Under the pieces are notes generated by a model. It did no database searches, was not told the DNA's origin, and saw only the letters and a program-made list of their open reading frames with translations. A stretch of 64,000 nucleotides of DNA from Burkholderiales bacterium. Lineage in GTDB: Bacteria; Pseudomonadota; Gammaproteobacteria; Burkholderiales; Casimicrobiaceae. The first letter of the stretch is position 1, and every line of letters begins with the position of its first letter. Shown here in pieces: positions 36,608-44,957 of the stretch. Location: the NCBI GenBank assembly GCA_905339295.1, contig CAJPFI010000006.1:1-64000 (forward strand). The letters are read 5' to 3'. A program made the translations under genes and the position numbers.

Positions 36608-36886
36608 GGCGTCCGGCTGAAGCCGGACCCGCAGGGTCGACACGCGTCCGGCTGAAGCCGGACCCACAGAGTCGACAGGCGTCCGGCTGAAGCCGGACCC
36701 ACAGGGTGTCGCGCGAGGTCGTGGGTCCGACTTCAGTCGGACGGTTTTTCTCGAAGGGGCGAAAGGTTGTCCGGCCGAAGCCGGACCCACAGGGTGTCGC
36801 GCGAGGTCGTGGGTCCGACTTCAGTCGGACGGTTTACCTCGAAGGGGCGAAAGGTTGTCCGGCTGAAGCCGGACCCACGGGGCGGC
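36608..36886. repeat. array of hairpin repeats between nirN and the regulator
   Basis: An 18-base hairpin unit (GTCCGGCTGAAGCCGGAC) starts at 36611, 36646, 36681, 36769 and 36857. The first three are spaced by exactly 35 bases, the last two by exactly 88. The inverse-type unit (GTCCGACTTCAGTCGGAC) occurs at 36725 and 36813, also 88 apart. The region therefore consists of a 35-bp tandem repeat and an 88-bp tandem repeat of paired hairpins. It sits between convergent nirN and the dnr-like gene and should stop transcription from both sides. Confidence 0.9.
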
Positions 36887-36889
36887 GCG

Positions 36890-37579
36890 CTAGCCGGTGT
36901 GCGCGCGCAGCCGCGCGATGTCCAGGATGTGCACGTCGCGCCCGTCGACGCGGATCAGTTCGAGCGACTGCAGGTCGTGCAGGATGCGCGAGAAGTGCTC
37001 GGGCGTGAGGTTGAGGCGCGATGCGACGATCGCCTTCGACACCGGCAGCGTGAGCGTCGTCGGGCCGCTGTCGGCGGCCATCGCCTCGTCCTGCCGCAGC
37101 AGGTAGCCGATCACCCGCTGCGTGCCGGACTGCAGCGAGTAGCTTTCGACGTCGGAGATGAGCGAATGCAGCCGGCGAGAGAGGCCGGCGAGCATCTTCT
37201 TGGCGAAGCCGGGCTCGCGGGCCAGCCCGTCGAACACGGTCTCCTTCGCGATGTGCAGCAGCATCGTGTCGGCGAGCGTCTGCGCCATCACGATGTAGGC
37301 CTTCTCCATGAACATCAGCGCCTCGCCGAACGACCCGCCCGGCCCGATGATCTCGACCACCTTCTCCTGCCCGGCCGGCGTGACGAACGACAGCTTCACC
37401 TGACCGTAGATGACGAGGTAGAACCCGGTCGTCGGGTCGCCCTTGTTGAACAGGATCTCGCCGCGCGGCACGTGAAGCTCGGTGGTTCCCGCCGCGATGC
37501 GGTCGAGCTCCGCGGGCGCGAGCTCCTTGAACAGGGGAAGCGTCGCGAGGAAGGCCTGGATCTTGATCTTCGGCGGCAT
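36890..37579 (-). CDS. dnr: Dnr-type Crp/Fnr family transcription regulator
   Basis: 229 residues. The N-terminal cyclic-nucleotide-like sensor domain (about residues 15-135) has GEILFNKGDPTTGFYLV and GSFGEALMF. A long dimer helix (ETVFDGLAREPGFAKKM) leads to a winged helix in which TPEHFSRILHDL is the recognition helix; the E-xx-SR pattern is that of Fnr/Dnr proteins that read TTGAT/ATCAA. The protein has no cysteine, so it cannot hold the Fnr iron-sulfur cluster and is more like the heme-dependent NO sensor Dnr. Its gene convergently ends the nir cluster. Confidence 0.85.
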   Translation of the reverse strand: MPPKIKIQAFLATLPLFKELAPAELDRIAAGTTELHVPRGEILFNKGDPTTGFYLVIYGQVKLSFVTPAGQEKVVEIIGPGGSFGEALMFMEKAYIVMAQTLADTMLLHIAKETVFDGLAREPGFAKKMLAGLSRRLHSLISDVESYSLQSGTQRVIGYLLRQDEAMAADSGPTTLTLPVSKAIVASRLNLTPEHFSRILHDLQSLELIRVDGRDVHILDIARLRAHTG

Positions 37580-37711
37580 CGGTCGGCGTGCGTCGGCGGC
37601 CCGAAGGGTAGCACGCGTGCGGTGCGCCGACGGTCAAGGAAGGCCCGGATTGCGTTTCCGGCCCGGTCAGGGGATCATGATGGGTTGCCCGCCGCCGAAA
37701 GCCGCATCACC

Positions 37712-38407
37712 ATGACCGAACGCACCGCCGAACGCGCCCTCGACGAACCGCTGACCGACGCGGAGCTGGACGAACTCGAGACGTTTCTCGCCTCGGACGC
37801 CGTGCCGCAGGACTGCATGGATCTCGAGATGCTCGACGGCTATCTTTGCGCGATCGTGAGCGGTCCCGCCGTCATCCAGCCCTCGGAGTGGCTTCCGGGC
37901 GTCTGGAGCGAGGGCGGCCGCGCCGCGACGCCCGCGTACGGGTCGTCCGAGCAGGCGCAGCGCGTGATGGGCCTGATGCTGCGCCACATCGTCGGGCTGC
38001 AACGGACGCTCGAGGAATCTCCGACGCGCTTCAAGCCGCTCCTGTACATGGCCGACGAGCGCGCCAAGGGCGAGAAGGCGCCGGCCGAGGCCACCGCGTG
38101 GTGCGAGGGCTACATGGCCGGCGTCAAGCTGCGCGACGACGACTGGCAGCCTCTCTACGAATCGCGCGAGGCGCGGGACTGGATGTTCCCGCTCGAGGCG
38201 CTCGCGTTCGGCGATCAGGATCCCGAGTTCGCCGAGTGGATCGACGACAAGGAAAAGCGCGCCTCGCTCGTCGACGAGCTGGCGCTCGCCGCGGTGCTCA
38301 TCTATCGCTACTGGCACGACCGGCGTCGCGCCGGCGCCGCGCGCGAGCGCGGCTCGCGGCGCGGCCCGTCCGACAGCGGCCGCAAGACGCGCGAACGCTT
38401 GCATTGA
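37712..38407 (+). CDS. UPF0149 (YecA-like) family protein
   Basis: 231 residues from ATG 37712. The helical UPF0149 core is clear: LTDAELDELETFLAS, LEMLDGYLCAIVSGPAVI, RHIVGLQRTLEESPTRF and ATAWCEGYMAGVKLRDDDW. The last 35 residues (RRRAGAARERGSRRGPSDSG) are basic and disordered. YecA-like proteins often carry a C-terminal SEC-C metal motif; this one does not. The function is unknown. Confidence 0.8.
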   Translation: MTERTAERALDEPLTDAELDELETFLASDAVPQDCMDLEMLDGYLCAIVSGPAVIQPSEWLPGVWSEGGRAATPAYGSSEQAQRVMGLMLRHIVGLQRTLEESPTRFKPLLYMADERAKGEKAPAEATAWCEGYMAGVKLRDDDWQPLYESREARDWMFPLEALAFGDQDPEFAEWIDDKEKRASLVDELALAAVLIYRYWHDRRRAGAARERGSRRGPSDSGRKTRERLH

Positions 38408-38500
38408 GCGACCTCCAGGCGGACTCCGCGAGCGTTTCGCGAGGGTCGCGACCCTGGGGACAGCGTGAAGTGTCCTTCCTGCGCCCCTCAAGGGTCACGG

Positions 38501-38603
38501 CGACCTCGGGGCGGCCCTTCGGTCGCAGGGTGATCCCCCCGAAGCGCGCTGCGCGCGCCTCCCCCCGGGGGGCGTGGCGACCTCGGGGCGGCCCTTCGGT
38601 CGC
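38501..38603. repeat. direct repeat flanking a GC palindrome
   Basis: A 26-base sequence beginning CGACCTCGGGGCGGCCCTTC occurs at 38501-38526 and again at 38578-38603. Between the copies lies a palindrome-rich segment, GAAGCGCGCTGCGCGCGCC followed by CCCCCGGGGGG (38540-38573). Intergenic elements of this style are common in Burkholderiales. It fills the 292-base gap between convergent genes; no gene is seen there. Confidence 0.75.
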
Positions 38604-38699
38604 CGTGGTCTCCGGACGGCTCCCGGCGGTCACGGCAGGCGTCCCCGACCGCGCACAGCGACTCGCGGTCGGTCGCAGCGGCGTCCGGCGCGCCAGGCG

Positions 38700-39626
38700 T
38701 CAGGCCGCGCGGTTGGCGACCTCGATGAGATTGCCGTCCGGGTCGCGAAGGTAGACCGAGCGGATCGGCCCGGTCGCGCCTGTGCGCGGCACCGGTCCTT
38801 CCTCGACGGCGACGCCGCACGCCGCAAGGTGCGAGATCACGTCGTCGAGCGCGATGTCGGTAAGGAAGCACAGGTCCGCCGATCCGCGCGTCGGCGCGGC
38901 GGCGTGCGGCGTGAATTCGCTCCCCGCCCGGTGCAGGTTGAGCTTCTGCGACCCGAACGCCAGCGCGCGTCGTCCCGCGCCGAACGTCTCCGCCCGCATG
39001 CCGAGCACGCGCTCGTAGAACGCGATGGATGCGTCGATGTCGGCGACCGTCAGCACGAGGTGATCCAGCGACGCGAGCCGCACCGGGGGGGCGGCACCCG
39101 CAGCGGCGGGCATCGCGGCGAGCGTCGCCGGCGGCGCGTCGTCGTCGAGACGCAGCATCGCACCATGCCAGTCGCGGCGCCGGCGCGTCGCGAAGTGGAC
39201 CAGCCGGCCGAAGGCGCGCACGAACAGCCAGTACAGCGGCGCGAACAGGTAGTTCGACTCGCGCATCAGCGACAGGAAGACATGGTCCGCCTGCCGGCGC
39301 GACAACGGGAGGCCGTCGGCGAGGAACTGGTAGAGCGCGTCGTGCACCAGCGAGGCAAAGTACGTCTTCCGCTGACCGGTGCGGGCGCTGACCACGCCTT
39401 CGGGAGTGCCGACGAGGAGGTCGAGCACGCGGAACTTGGGGCTGCAGCCGTTCCACGTGTAGCCGCGCGTGACGGTGATCGCGCCGTTGCGCTCGAGGAT
39501 CAGCCGCACGCGGCCGCTCGAGTCGCGGAACGCGAAGTCCGCGTCGAGCGGGAACGGCGACGTCCAGGTGTAGCCGGCGTCGAGGCGGTAGAGCCACTTC
39601 GCGACGTCGCTCGCGGCGATCGTCAT
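38700..39626 (-). CDS. DUF1353-VOC fusion protein
   Basis: 308 residues from ATG 39626. The N-terminal part (about 1-150) matches DUF1353: YTWTSPFPLDADFAFRDSSG, RGYTWNGCSPKF, SLVHDALYQFLADGLPLSRRQADHVFLSLM. After a proline/alanine linker, residues 180-308 form a VOC (glyoxalase/dioxygenase) domain: LDHLVLTVADIDASIAFYERVLGMRAETFG, DLCFLTDIALDDVISHL and SVYLRDPDGNLIEVA. VOC metal ligands (His in LDHLVL, Glu in LIEVA) are in place. DUF1353 is otherwise known from phage and bacterial proteins without assigned function. Confidence 0.82.
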   Translation of the reverse strand: MTIAASDVAKWLYRLDAGYTWTSPFPLDADFAFRDSSGRVRLILERNGAITVTRGYTWNGCSPKFRVLDLLVGTPEGVVSARTGQRKTYFASLVHDALYQFLADGLPLSRRQADHVFLSLMRESNYLFAPLYWLFVRAFGRLVHFATRRRRDWHGAMLRLDDDAPPATLAAMPAAAGAAPPVRLASLDHLVLTVADIDASIAFYERVLGMRAETFGAGRRALAFGSQKLNLHRAGSEFTPHAAAPTRGSADLCFLTDIALDDVISHLAACGVAVEEGPVPRTGATGPIRSVYLRDPDGNLIEVANRAA

Positions 39627-39669
39627 GGCCGGTTCCGGCGGCCGGTCTTCGCCGCGTCGCGCGCGGCGG

Positions 39670-40101
39670 TCAGCGGTTCTCGGAGGTCCAGGTCTCGTCC
39701 GCGAGCTTCCATGCACCGCCCTCGCGGAGCAGCTCGATGCGTCCCGACCACTTGACGCGAGACGCGTCGCGCGCGACCGCCCCCAGCGTGCAGCGGTCGC
39801 CTGCGATCGCCTGCGCCTGAACGTGAACGGGGGACGGCGGGAAGCGCCTGAAGCGCTGGAACCAGCCTTCGCGTTCGGCCCGCGGGAGGTTCGACACGAC
39901 GCGACGGTAGTTCGAGGACAGCCGCGCCATCACGCCGTCGGCGGCCTTCGCCTGCGCAGCGGCGGCGCGCAGGTCGAGGTAGGCGCGCACCGGCGTGCCC
40001 GGTCCGTCCGCGACCGGTGCCGCAGTGGCCGCCGCGGCGAGCGCGAGCAGCACCGCAACGGCCGCGGATCGAGCTGTCTTGCGGATCAGGGCTGGCGTCA
40101 T
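39670..40101 (-). CDS. hypothetical exported protein
   Basis: 143 residues from ATG 40101, with a signal MTPALIRKTARSAAVAVLLA ending near ATAAPVA. The mature part has a helix (YLDLRAAAAQAKAADGVMARL) followed by beta strands ending in SGRIELLREGGAWKLADETW, the usual end of an NTF2-like/DUF4878 stress-type domain. I infer a periplasmic protein of unknown role, 43 bases upstream of the DUF1353-VOC gene and possibly co-transcribed with it. Confidence 0.65.
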   Translation of the reverse strand: MTPALIRKTARSAAVAVLLALAAAATAAPVADGPGTPVRAYLDLRAAAAQAKAADGVMARLSSNYRRVVSNLPRAEREGWFQRFRRFPPSPVHVQAQAIAGDRCTLGAVARDASRVKWSGRIELLREGGAWKLADETWTSENR

Positions 40102-40430
40102 CGCGTCGGGGAATGCGGAGCGGCGGAGCCGCCGGTGCCGGCCATCATACGACGGCGCGGGCGCCGTGCGCGAACACGGCGCGCGGGCGGCCTGCGCGCG
40201 GCGCCTCCGAGGCACGTCGTGGCACGCGCCGTCTCCCGGCCCCTGGAGCGAGCGCGCCGGACGCCCGGTCAATCCCGGGGCCAACGGCGGATCGGCGAGC
40301 AAGCCGCGAGGATGCGCGATCAGGCGGACCGCGCGCGTCGCCGCGACAATCTCGCGACCCGGCGCCCCGCGTGGCGCGGCCACCGGCGCCGACATCCGAC
40401 CCACCGATCACGAACCACGAGGAGCAGGAC

Positions 40431-41285
40431 ATGCAGACTCTCGACACGCGCGCGGCCGCGACCGCGGAAGCGCGCCCGGCCGGCCCCGACCTGGCCGCCA
40501 TCAAGGCTCGCCAGCAGGCGACCTGGGCGTCGGGCGACTTCGGCGTCATCGGCACGACGCTGCAGATCGTCGGCGAATCGCTGTGCGAGGCGGTCGACCT
40601 CGCGGCCGGCGAGACCGTGCTCGACGTCGCGGCCGGCAACGGCAACGCCTCGCTCGCCGCGGCGCGACGCTTCGCCGTCGTCACGTCGACCGACTACGTT
40701 CCCGCGCTGCTCGAGCAGGGGCGCGCGCGCGCGGCGGGCGACCGCCTGGCCATCGCGTTCCGCGAGGCCGACGCGGAGAACCTGCCATTTCCCGACGCGA
40801 GCTTCGACGTGGCGCTGTCGACGTTCGGCGTGATGTTCGCGCCCGACCAGGAGCGGTGCGCCGCGGAGCTCGCGCGCGTCGTGCGGCGCGGTGGCCGCAT
40901 CGGGCTCGCCAGCTGGACGCCGGAAGGATTCCTGGGCGAGCTGTTCCGCGTCGTCGGCGCGTTCGTGCCGCCGCCGGCCGGTCTGCGCTCGCCGATGCAG
41001 TGGGGCACGGAGTCGCGGCTCGCCGAACTGTTCGGCGACCGCGCCGCGGCGATCCGCTGCGAACGCCGGCACTTCATGTTCCGCTACCGCTCCGCCGAGC
41101 ACTGGATCGAGGTGTTCCGCAACTGGTACGGCCCGACGCACAAGGCGTTCGCGGCGCTCGACGCGGCCAGGCAGCGCGAGCTGCACGACGCGCTCGTCGC
41201 GCTGCTGGGGCGCTGGAACCGGGCCGGCCGCGCGTCGCTGGTCGTTCCCGGCGAGTACCTCGAGGTCGTCGTCATCCGAGCCTGA
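40431..41285 (+). CDS. class I SAM-dependent methyltransferase
   Basis: 284 residues from ATG 40431, preceded by AGGAGCAGG. Motif I VLDVAAGNGNASLAAARR is followed by STDYVPALLEQGRARA, LPFPDASFDVALSTFGVMF and VRRGGRIGLASWTPEGF. The C-terminal part (MQWGTESRLAELFG, WIEVFRNWYGPTHKAFAAL) is typical of a betaproteobacterial UbiE-like subgroup. It stands alone between genes on the other strand. The substrate is unknown. Confidence 0.85.
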   Translation: MQTLDTRAAATAEARPAGPDLAAIKARQQATWASGDFGVIGTTLQIVGESLCEAVDLAAGETVLDVAAGNGNASLAAARRFAVVTSTDYVPALLEQGRARAAGDRLAIAFREADAENLPFPDASFDVALSTFGVMFAPDQERCAAELARVVRRGGRIGLASWTPEGFLGELFRVVGAFVPPPAGLRSPMQWGTESRLAELFGDRAAAIRCERRHFMFRYRSAEHWIEVFRNWYGPTHKAFAALDAARQRELHDALVALLGRWNRAGRASLVVPGEYLEVVVIRA

Positions 41286-41433
41286 ACGCACGCCGCCCCC
41301 GGGCGCATGCGGCTCGGTACCGCCTCGGCGGTTCCATCCCGTCGCGTCGCCGCAGCGCCCGGGGCCTGCGGCGTCGGGGAGGGACGCGCGCTCGCGACGG
41401 TGCCACCCGTCGCGCGGCGCGGTTCTCGCGCCG

Positions 41434-44400
41434 TCACGCCGCGACGGCGGCGGGTTCGCGCTCGACGTTGCCGTGCGGCGCGACCGCCTCGCCGTCGCGG
41501 TCGAGCCCGAGCGCGGCGTAGAGCCGGTCGAACTCGTCCTCGCACATCACCGGGACGAGCGCGCCGCGGGTCGTGATGTTGGTGTGCGGATGGCCGACCG
41601 GCACGGCGCGGCACAGCGTGCCGGCGCCCTGGAGGCGCGGGCCGTCGCGCCGCCAACCGAGCGTGAACGCGGCAGCGAAGTCCGTCGTCGCCTCGAACGC
41701 GTCGATGCGCCGGCCGTCGTAGATCATCGCCTGGAACGGCGCCGGCTCGACGCGCGCCTGCGCGACGTAGTGGCCCGGCGACAGCGCGACGAAACGCACG
41801 AGGTGCGGCCACAGCCGGGTCCACGACGCGGCGTCGATGCGGCCCTCGCGGTCCAGCCCGATCGCCACGCCGGCCTCGCGCGCGATCTCCGCGATCGGGA
41901 CGCGCACCGTCGACGCGCCGCCGTCGCGGCGATCGATGCGCGGGAGCCGCTGCGCGGGCCACGACGGCTTGGCGCCGACGATCACGGCGCTGCCACCGCA
42001 CCCGTAGCGCGCCTTGACCACCCAGCGCTCGCGCTCGTCGCAGAGTTTCGCGACGGTGGCATCACCGCCGCCGATCGCGAACGCGGCCGGCGCGGCCTGC
42101 TGCAGCAGGGCCGCGTCCGCGGCCGAGAGCCCCAGCGATTCGCGCAGCGCGTGCGCGTTCGCCTTGTCGACCGCGTGCAGCTTGTCGTTCTCGCACAGCT
42201 CGCGCCCGGGCCACGCGCTGACGCCGAGCACGCGGCCTTCGAGGAACGCGCGGGAGAGCGCCCGCGTCCTCGCGTCGTCGCTGTCGACCGCCGCCGCGAC
42301 GTGGTCCATCGAGTCGGTGACGTAAAGGTCGCTCCACACCGCGTACGAGTCGCCGTCGCCCGCGCCGCGGCGCTTCACGAGCGCCATCTCGCGGTCGCGC
42401 ACGCGCAGCGTGCGGCCGAGCTCGAGGTCGTCGAATCCCACGAAGTAGCCGGCGCCCACGCCGTAGCGCTTCGCGATGCGCGCGGCGATGCGCGGACCTT
42501 CGATGTCGTTGACCATGCGCCCCGCGTAGGGCCCGCTCACGAACGCGAGCGGGACGTGCCCTTGCGGGAACGCGTGGGCGAATCGCCTCGGCGTCATCCG
42601 CTCGGCGAGCCAGTCGACGAACGCCTCGTAGACGTCGTCGACCAGCGCGTCGGGCCGGTCGAAGACCTTCCGGCCGTCGAGCCCGAGCGCGGCGACGAGC
42701 GCGTGGTTGACCGCCGAGCAGATCCAGTGGCCCTGCGAGCCGCCGTTGTTGACCTCGATGGGCGCGAAGCGCGTCGCGAGCAGCGCGGACGACGCGTCCG
42801 CGGTCCCGCCCGGCGCCGCGCCCGGGCGCAGCAGCGTGTCGACGCGGAGACGGTGGAAGCTGCCGTGCATGCGGGATTCGAACTCGCGCGCCGTGTCGGG
42901 CAGCAGGTGCGCGAGCACGCGCGGATGCCATCCCTGCGCGAGCGCGTCGGCGCGGACGTCGTCGAGCGGGCGCCGCATCGCCGCGACCTCCTCGGACGAC
43001 GCGGCGATCGACGCGGTGCGTACCCCGGCGTCGCGCAGCGCGCGCGGCAGCACGACCGGCATCAGCCCCACGCCGATGGGAACCACCGCGTCGGCCGGCG
43101 CCAGGGCGAGCGGCGTCGCCCAATCGGGAGGCGCGGCAGCGCGCTTGACCAGCCCGAGCCGCGGCAACGCCTCGGCCAGGCGTTCCTCGATGACGGCGCG
43201 ATGCGCCTCGAGCCACGCGCGGTAGCGCACCAGCTTCTCGTCGAGCGCAGGCAGCGCGATGTCGGCCCGCCGTGCGGTCGGCGCGGCGCGCGGCGCGGCG
43301 TGCAGCAGCACGAACAGCATGGCCGCGACCGCGGCGATGGCGGCCAGCGCCGCGGGCTCGAAGCCGGCGTAGCGCACCGCGAGCGCGCCCAGCACGTAGG
43401 CCATCGCGTCGATCGCGACGAGCAGCCCGGAGATGCGCTGGCGATTGTGCTCGGGCACGAGCGCCGCGCGTTCCGTGCGCACCCACACCATCAGCGGCGA
43501 GTAGCTCGCGGCGAGCGCGACCGCAGCGAATGCCGAGGCGAGGGCCGAGTCGGCGACGATCAGCGCCGCCATCGACGCGACGTAGCCGCCGAAAGCCGCA
43601 TGCACGGCGAGCGGCCTGCGCCGCGCCGCGCCCGCCCATCGCACCCACGCCACGAGTACGAGCGCGGCGGCGATCGACTCGAACGCCTTGTAGTGCGTCA
43701 GGAACAGCACGTCGGTCGCGGAGACCCACGCCGGCAGTCCCGCGGCGGTGCGGTTCGCGAGCAGGAACGGGAGCGCGCCGAACAGCATCGTCACGGGAAC
43801 GCTCGCGACCAGCAGGAACAGCGTGAGCGAGCGGGCGCGCCGGTTCGCCGCGAGCCAGCGCCACGCGTCGCCGTCGACGAGCGAGAATCGCGCGGGCGCG
43901 CGAGCGTTCGCGTGGTCGTAGACCGCGCCGGCGCGGGCCGTCGCGAGCGCCGCGCCGGCCGCGAGCGCGAAGCCCAGCGCGATCACGGCCATCGGCGCGT
44001 CGAACGCGAGGACGAGCCAGCCACCCAGCGGCAGCGCGCACCCGGTCGACACGAGGTCGACGACGCGCACGCGCGCGGGCACGTCGGGTGCGCCGGATTG
44101 CAGCAGCGCGACCGTGCATGCCTCGGTCACGACGTTGCCCAGCGTGATGCCTGCCTGCATCACGACGACCGCGGCGGCAAGCAGCGCCAGCGTGAGCGGC
44201 AGGCTGTCCGCGGGCAGCGCGAGGACCGCGGCGAACAGCGCGAATCCGACCGCACACAGCGCCTGCGCGCCGGCGAACGAGACGCGTCCGCCGATCGCGT
44301 GCGCGAGCTGCCCGCCGTAGAGCGACATCGCGATCCGGACCGCGGCCTCGGCCAGCATCACGAGCCCGGCGAGGTCGATGCGCTTCGTGGCGCTCCACAC

Positions 44401-44538
44401 GATCCACGGCAGGAGCACCGGCGAGAGCATCGTCATCGCGGTGACCGCGAAGCGCAGCGCGTAGAAGCGCCGGAGCGCGGATGCGAGCGACGCCGGCGCC
44501 CGGGAACGGCCGCGATGGCGATCGTCGCGGAAGGCCAT
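41434..44538 (-). CDS. MFS transporter fused to an ATP-grasp-like ligase domain
   Basis: 1034 residues in one uninterrupted frame. Residues about 20-425 contain some twelve membrane segments (for example GYVASMAALIVADSALASAF, YVLGALAVRYAGFEPAALAA), typical of a major facilitator permease. Residues about 440-1034 are soluble: a mixed alpha/beta region with IEVNNGGSQGHWICSAVNHA, PYAGRMVNDIEGPRIAARIA and AWPGRELCENDKLHAVDK, then VVKARYGCGGSAVIVG (about 840-855), which resembles the glycine-rich ATP-grasp loop. This arrangement recalls glutathionylspermidine-synthase-type permuted ATP-grasp enzymes. I infer synthesis or charging of a product coupled to its transport. No operon partner is obvious. 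Confidence 0.7.
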   Translation of the reverse strand: MAFRDDRHRGRSRAPASLASALRRFYALRFAVTAMTMLSPVLLPWIVWSATKRIDLAGLVMLAEAAVRIAMSLYGGQLAHAIGGRVSFAGAQALCAVGFALFAAVLALPADSLPLTLALLAAAVVVMQAGITLGNVVTEACTVALLQSGAPDVPARVRVVDLVSTGCALPLGGWLVLAFDAPMAVIALGFALAAGAALATARAGAVYDHANARAPARFSLVDGDAWRWLAANRRARSLTLFLLVASVPVTMLFGALPFLLANRTAAGLPAWVSATDVLFLTHYKAFESIAAALVLVAWVRWAGAARRRPLAVHAAFGGYVASMAALIVADSALASAFAAVALAASYSPLMVWVRTERAALVPEHNRQRISGLLVAIDAMAYVLGALAVRYAGFEPAALAAIAAVAAMLFVLLHAAPRAAPTARRADIALPALDEKLVRYRAWLEAHRAVIEERLAEALPRLGLVKRAAAPPDWATPLALAPADAVVPIGVGLMPVVLPRALRDAGVRTASIAASSEEVAAMRRPLDDVRADALAQGWHPRVLAHLLPDTAREFESRMHGSFHRLRVDTLLRPGAAPGGTADASSALLATRFAPIEVNNGGSQGHWICSAVNHALVAALGLDGRKVFDRPDALVDDVYEAFVDWLAERMTPRRFAHAFPQGHVPLAFVSGPYAGRMVNDIEGPRIAARIAKRYGVGAGYFVGFDDLELGRTLRVRDREMALVKRRGAGDGDSYAVWSDLYVTDSMDHVAAAVDSDDARTRALSRAFLEGRVLGVSAWPGRELCENDKLHAVDKANAHALRESLGLSAADAALLQQAAPAAFAIGGGDATVAKLCDERERWVVKARYGCGGSAVIVGAKPSWPAQRLPRIDRRDGGASTVRVPIAEIAREAGVAIGLDREGRIDAASWTRLWPHLVRFVALSPGHYVAQARVEPAPFQAMIYDGRRIDAFEATTDFAAAFTLGWRRDGPRLQGAGTLCRAVPVGHPHTNITTRGALVPVMCEDEFDRLYAALGLDRDGEAVAPHGNVEREPAAVAA

Positions 44539-44957
44539 GGGGAATCAGCCTCGCGTTCCGCGGGCGAACCGTGGCGCCGCAGGGGCGGCGCGAAGGGCGC
44601 GCTGGGCCATGGGGTCCTTGGCTGGGGAGTACGCCGCGCCGAACGACTGTGGCGTACGGCACGATCAGCCAGGCCCCGGTTTCGGCAGGCCCCTGGCCCC
44701 GACCGTCCCCCCCTTCACGGCCGAGCTTCCGTGAATGATGCCGGAAATCAGCGGCTACGCGCTACAGCTTGTGGCGTGCAGCGCGACGCCGGCAACGCAC
44801 TCGCGCGCAGCGTGTGCGCTACAGAATGTACCTGTGGAGGAACGAGACCCCCGGATGTTGGGGTCAACGCCGGTGGACGGGCTCGCGCCGGGGAATTCGG
44901 GGGGCGCCGGCGGTCGCCGGGCCGCCCCGTCGCGTGCCCCGATGGCGCTAGCGGTCG
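44539..44957. other. 419-bp intergenic region, no supported gene
   Basis: No frame here shows protein-like composition. A short direct repeat (GCGCTACAG near 44758 and again near 44817) and a few GC-rich palindromes are present. I see no terminator with a T-run, no promoter of quality and no RNA gene. Confidence 0.5.

Noticed and set aside
36608-36886. CRISPR array
   Set aside because: The repeats are palindromic hairpins with fixed 35-bp and 88-bp periods and near-identical spacers, not unique spacers, and no cas genes are near.
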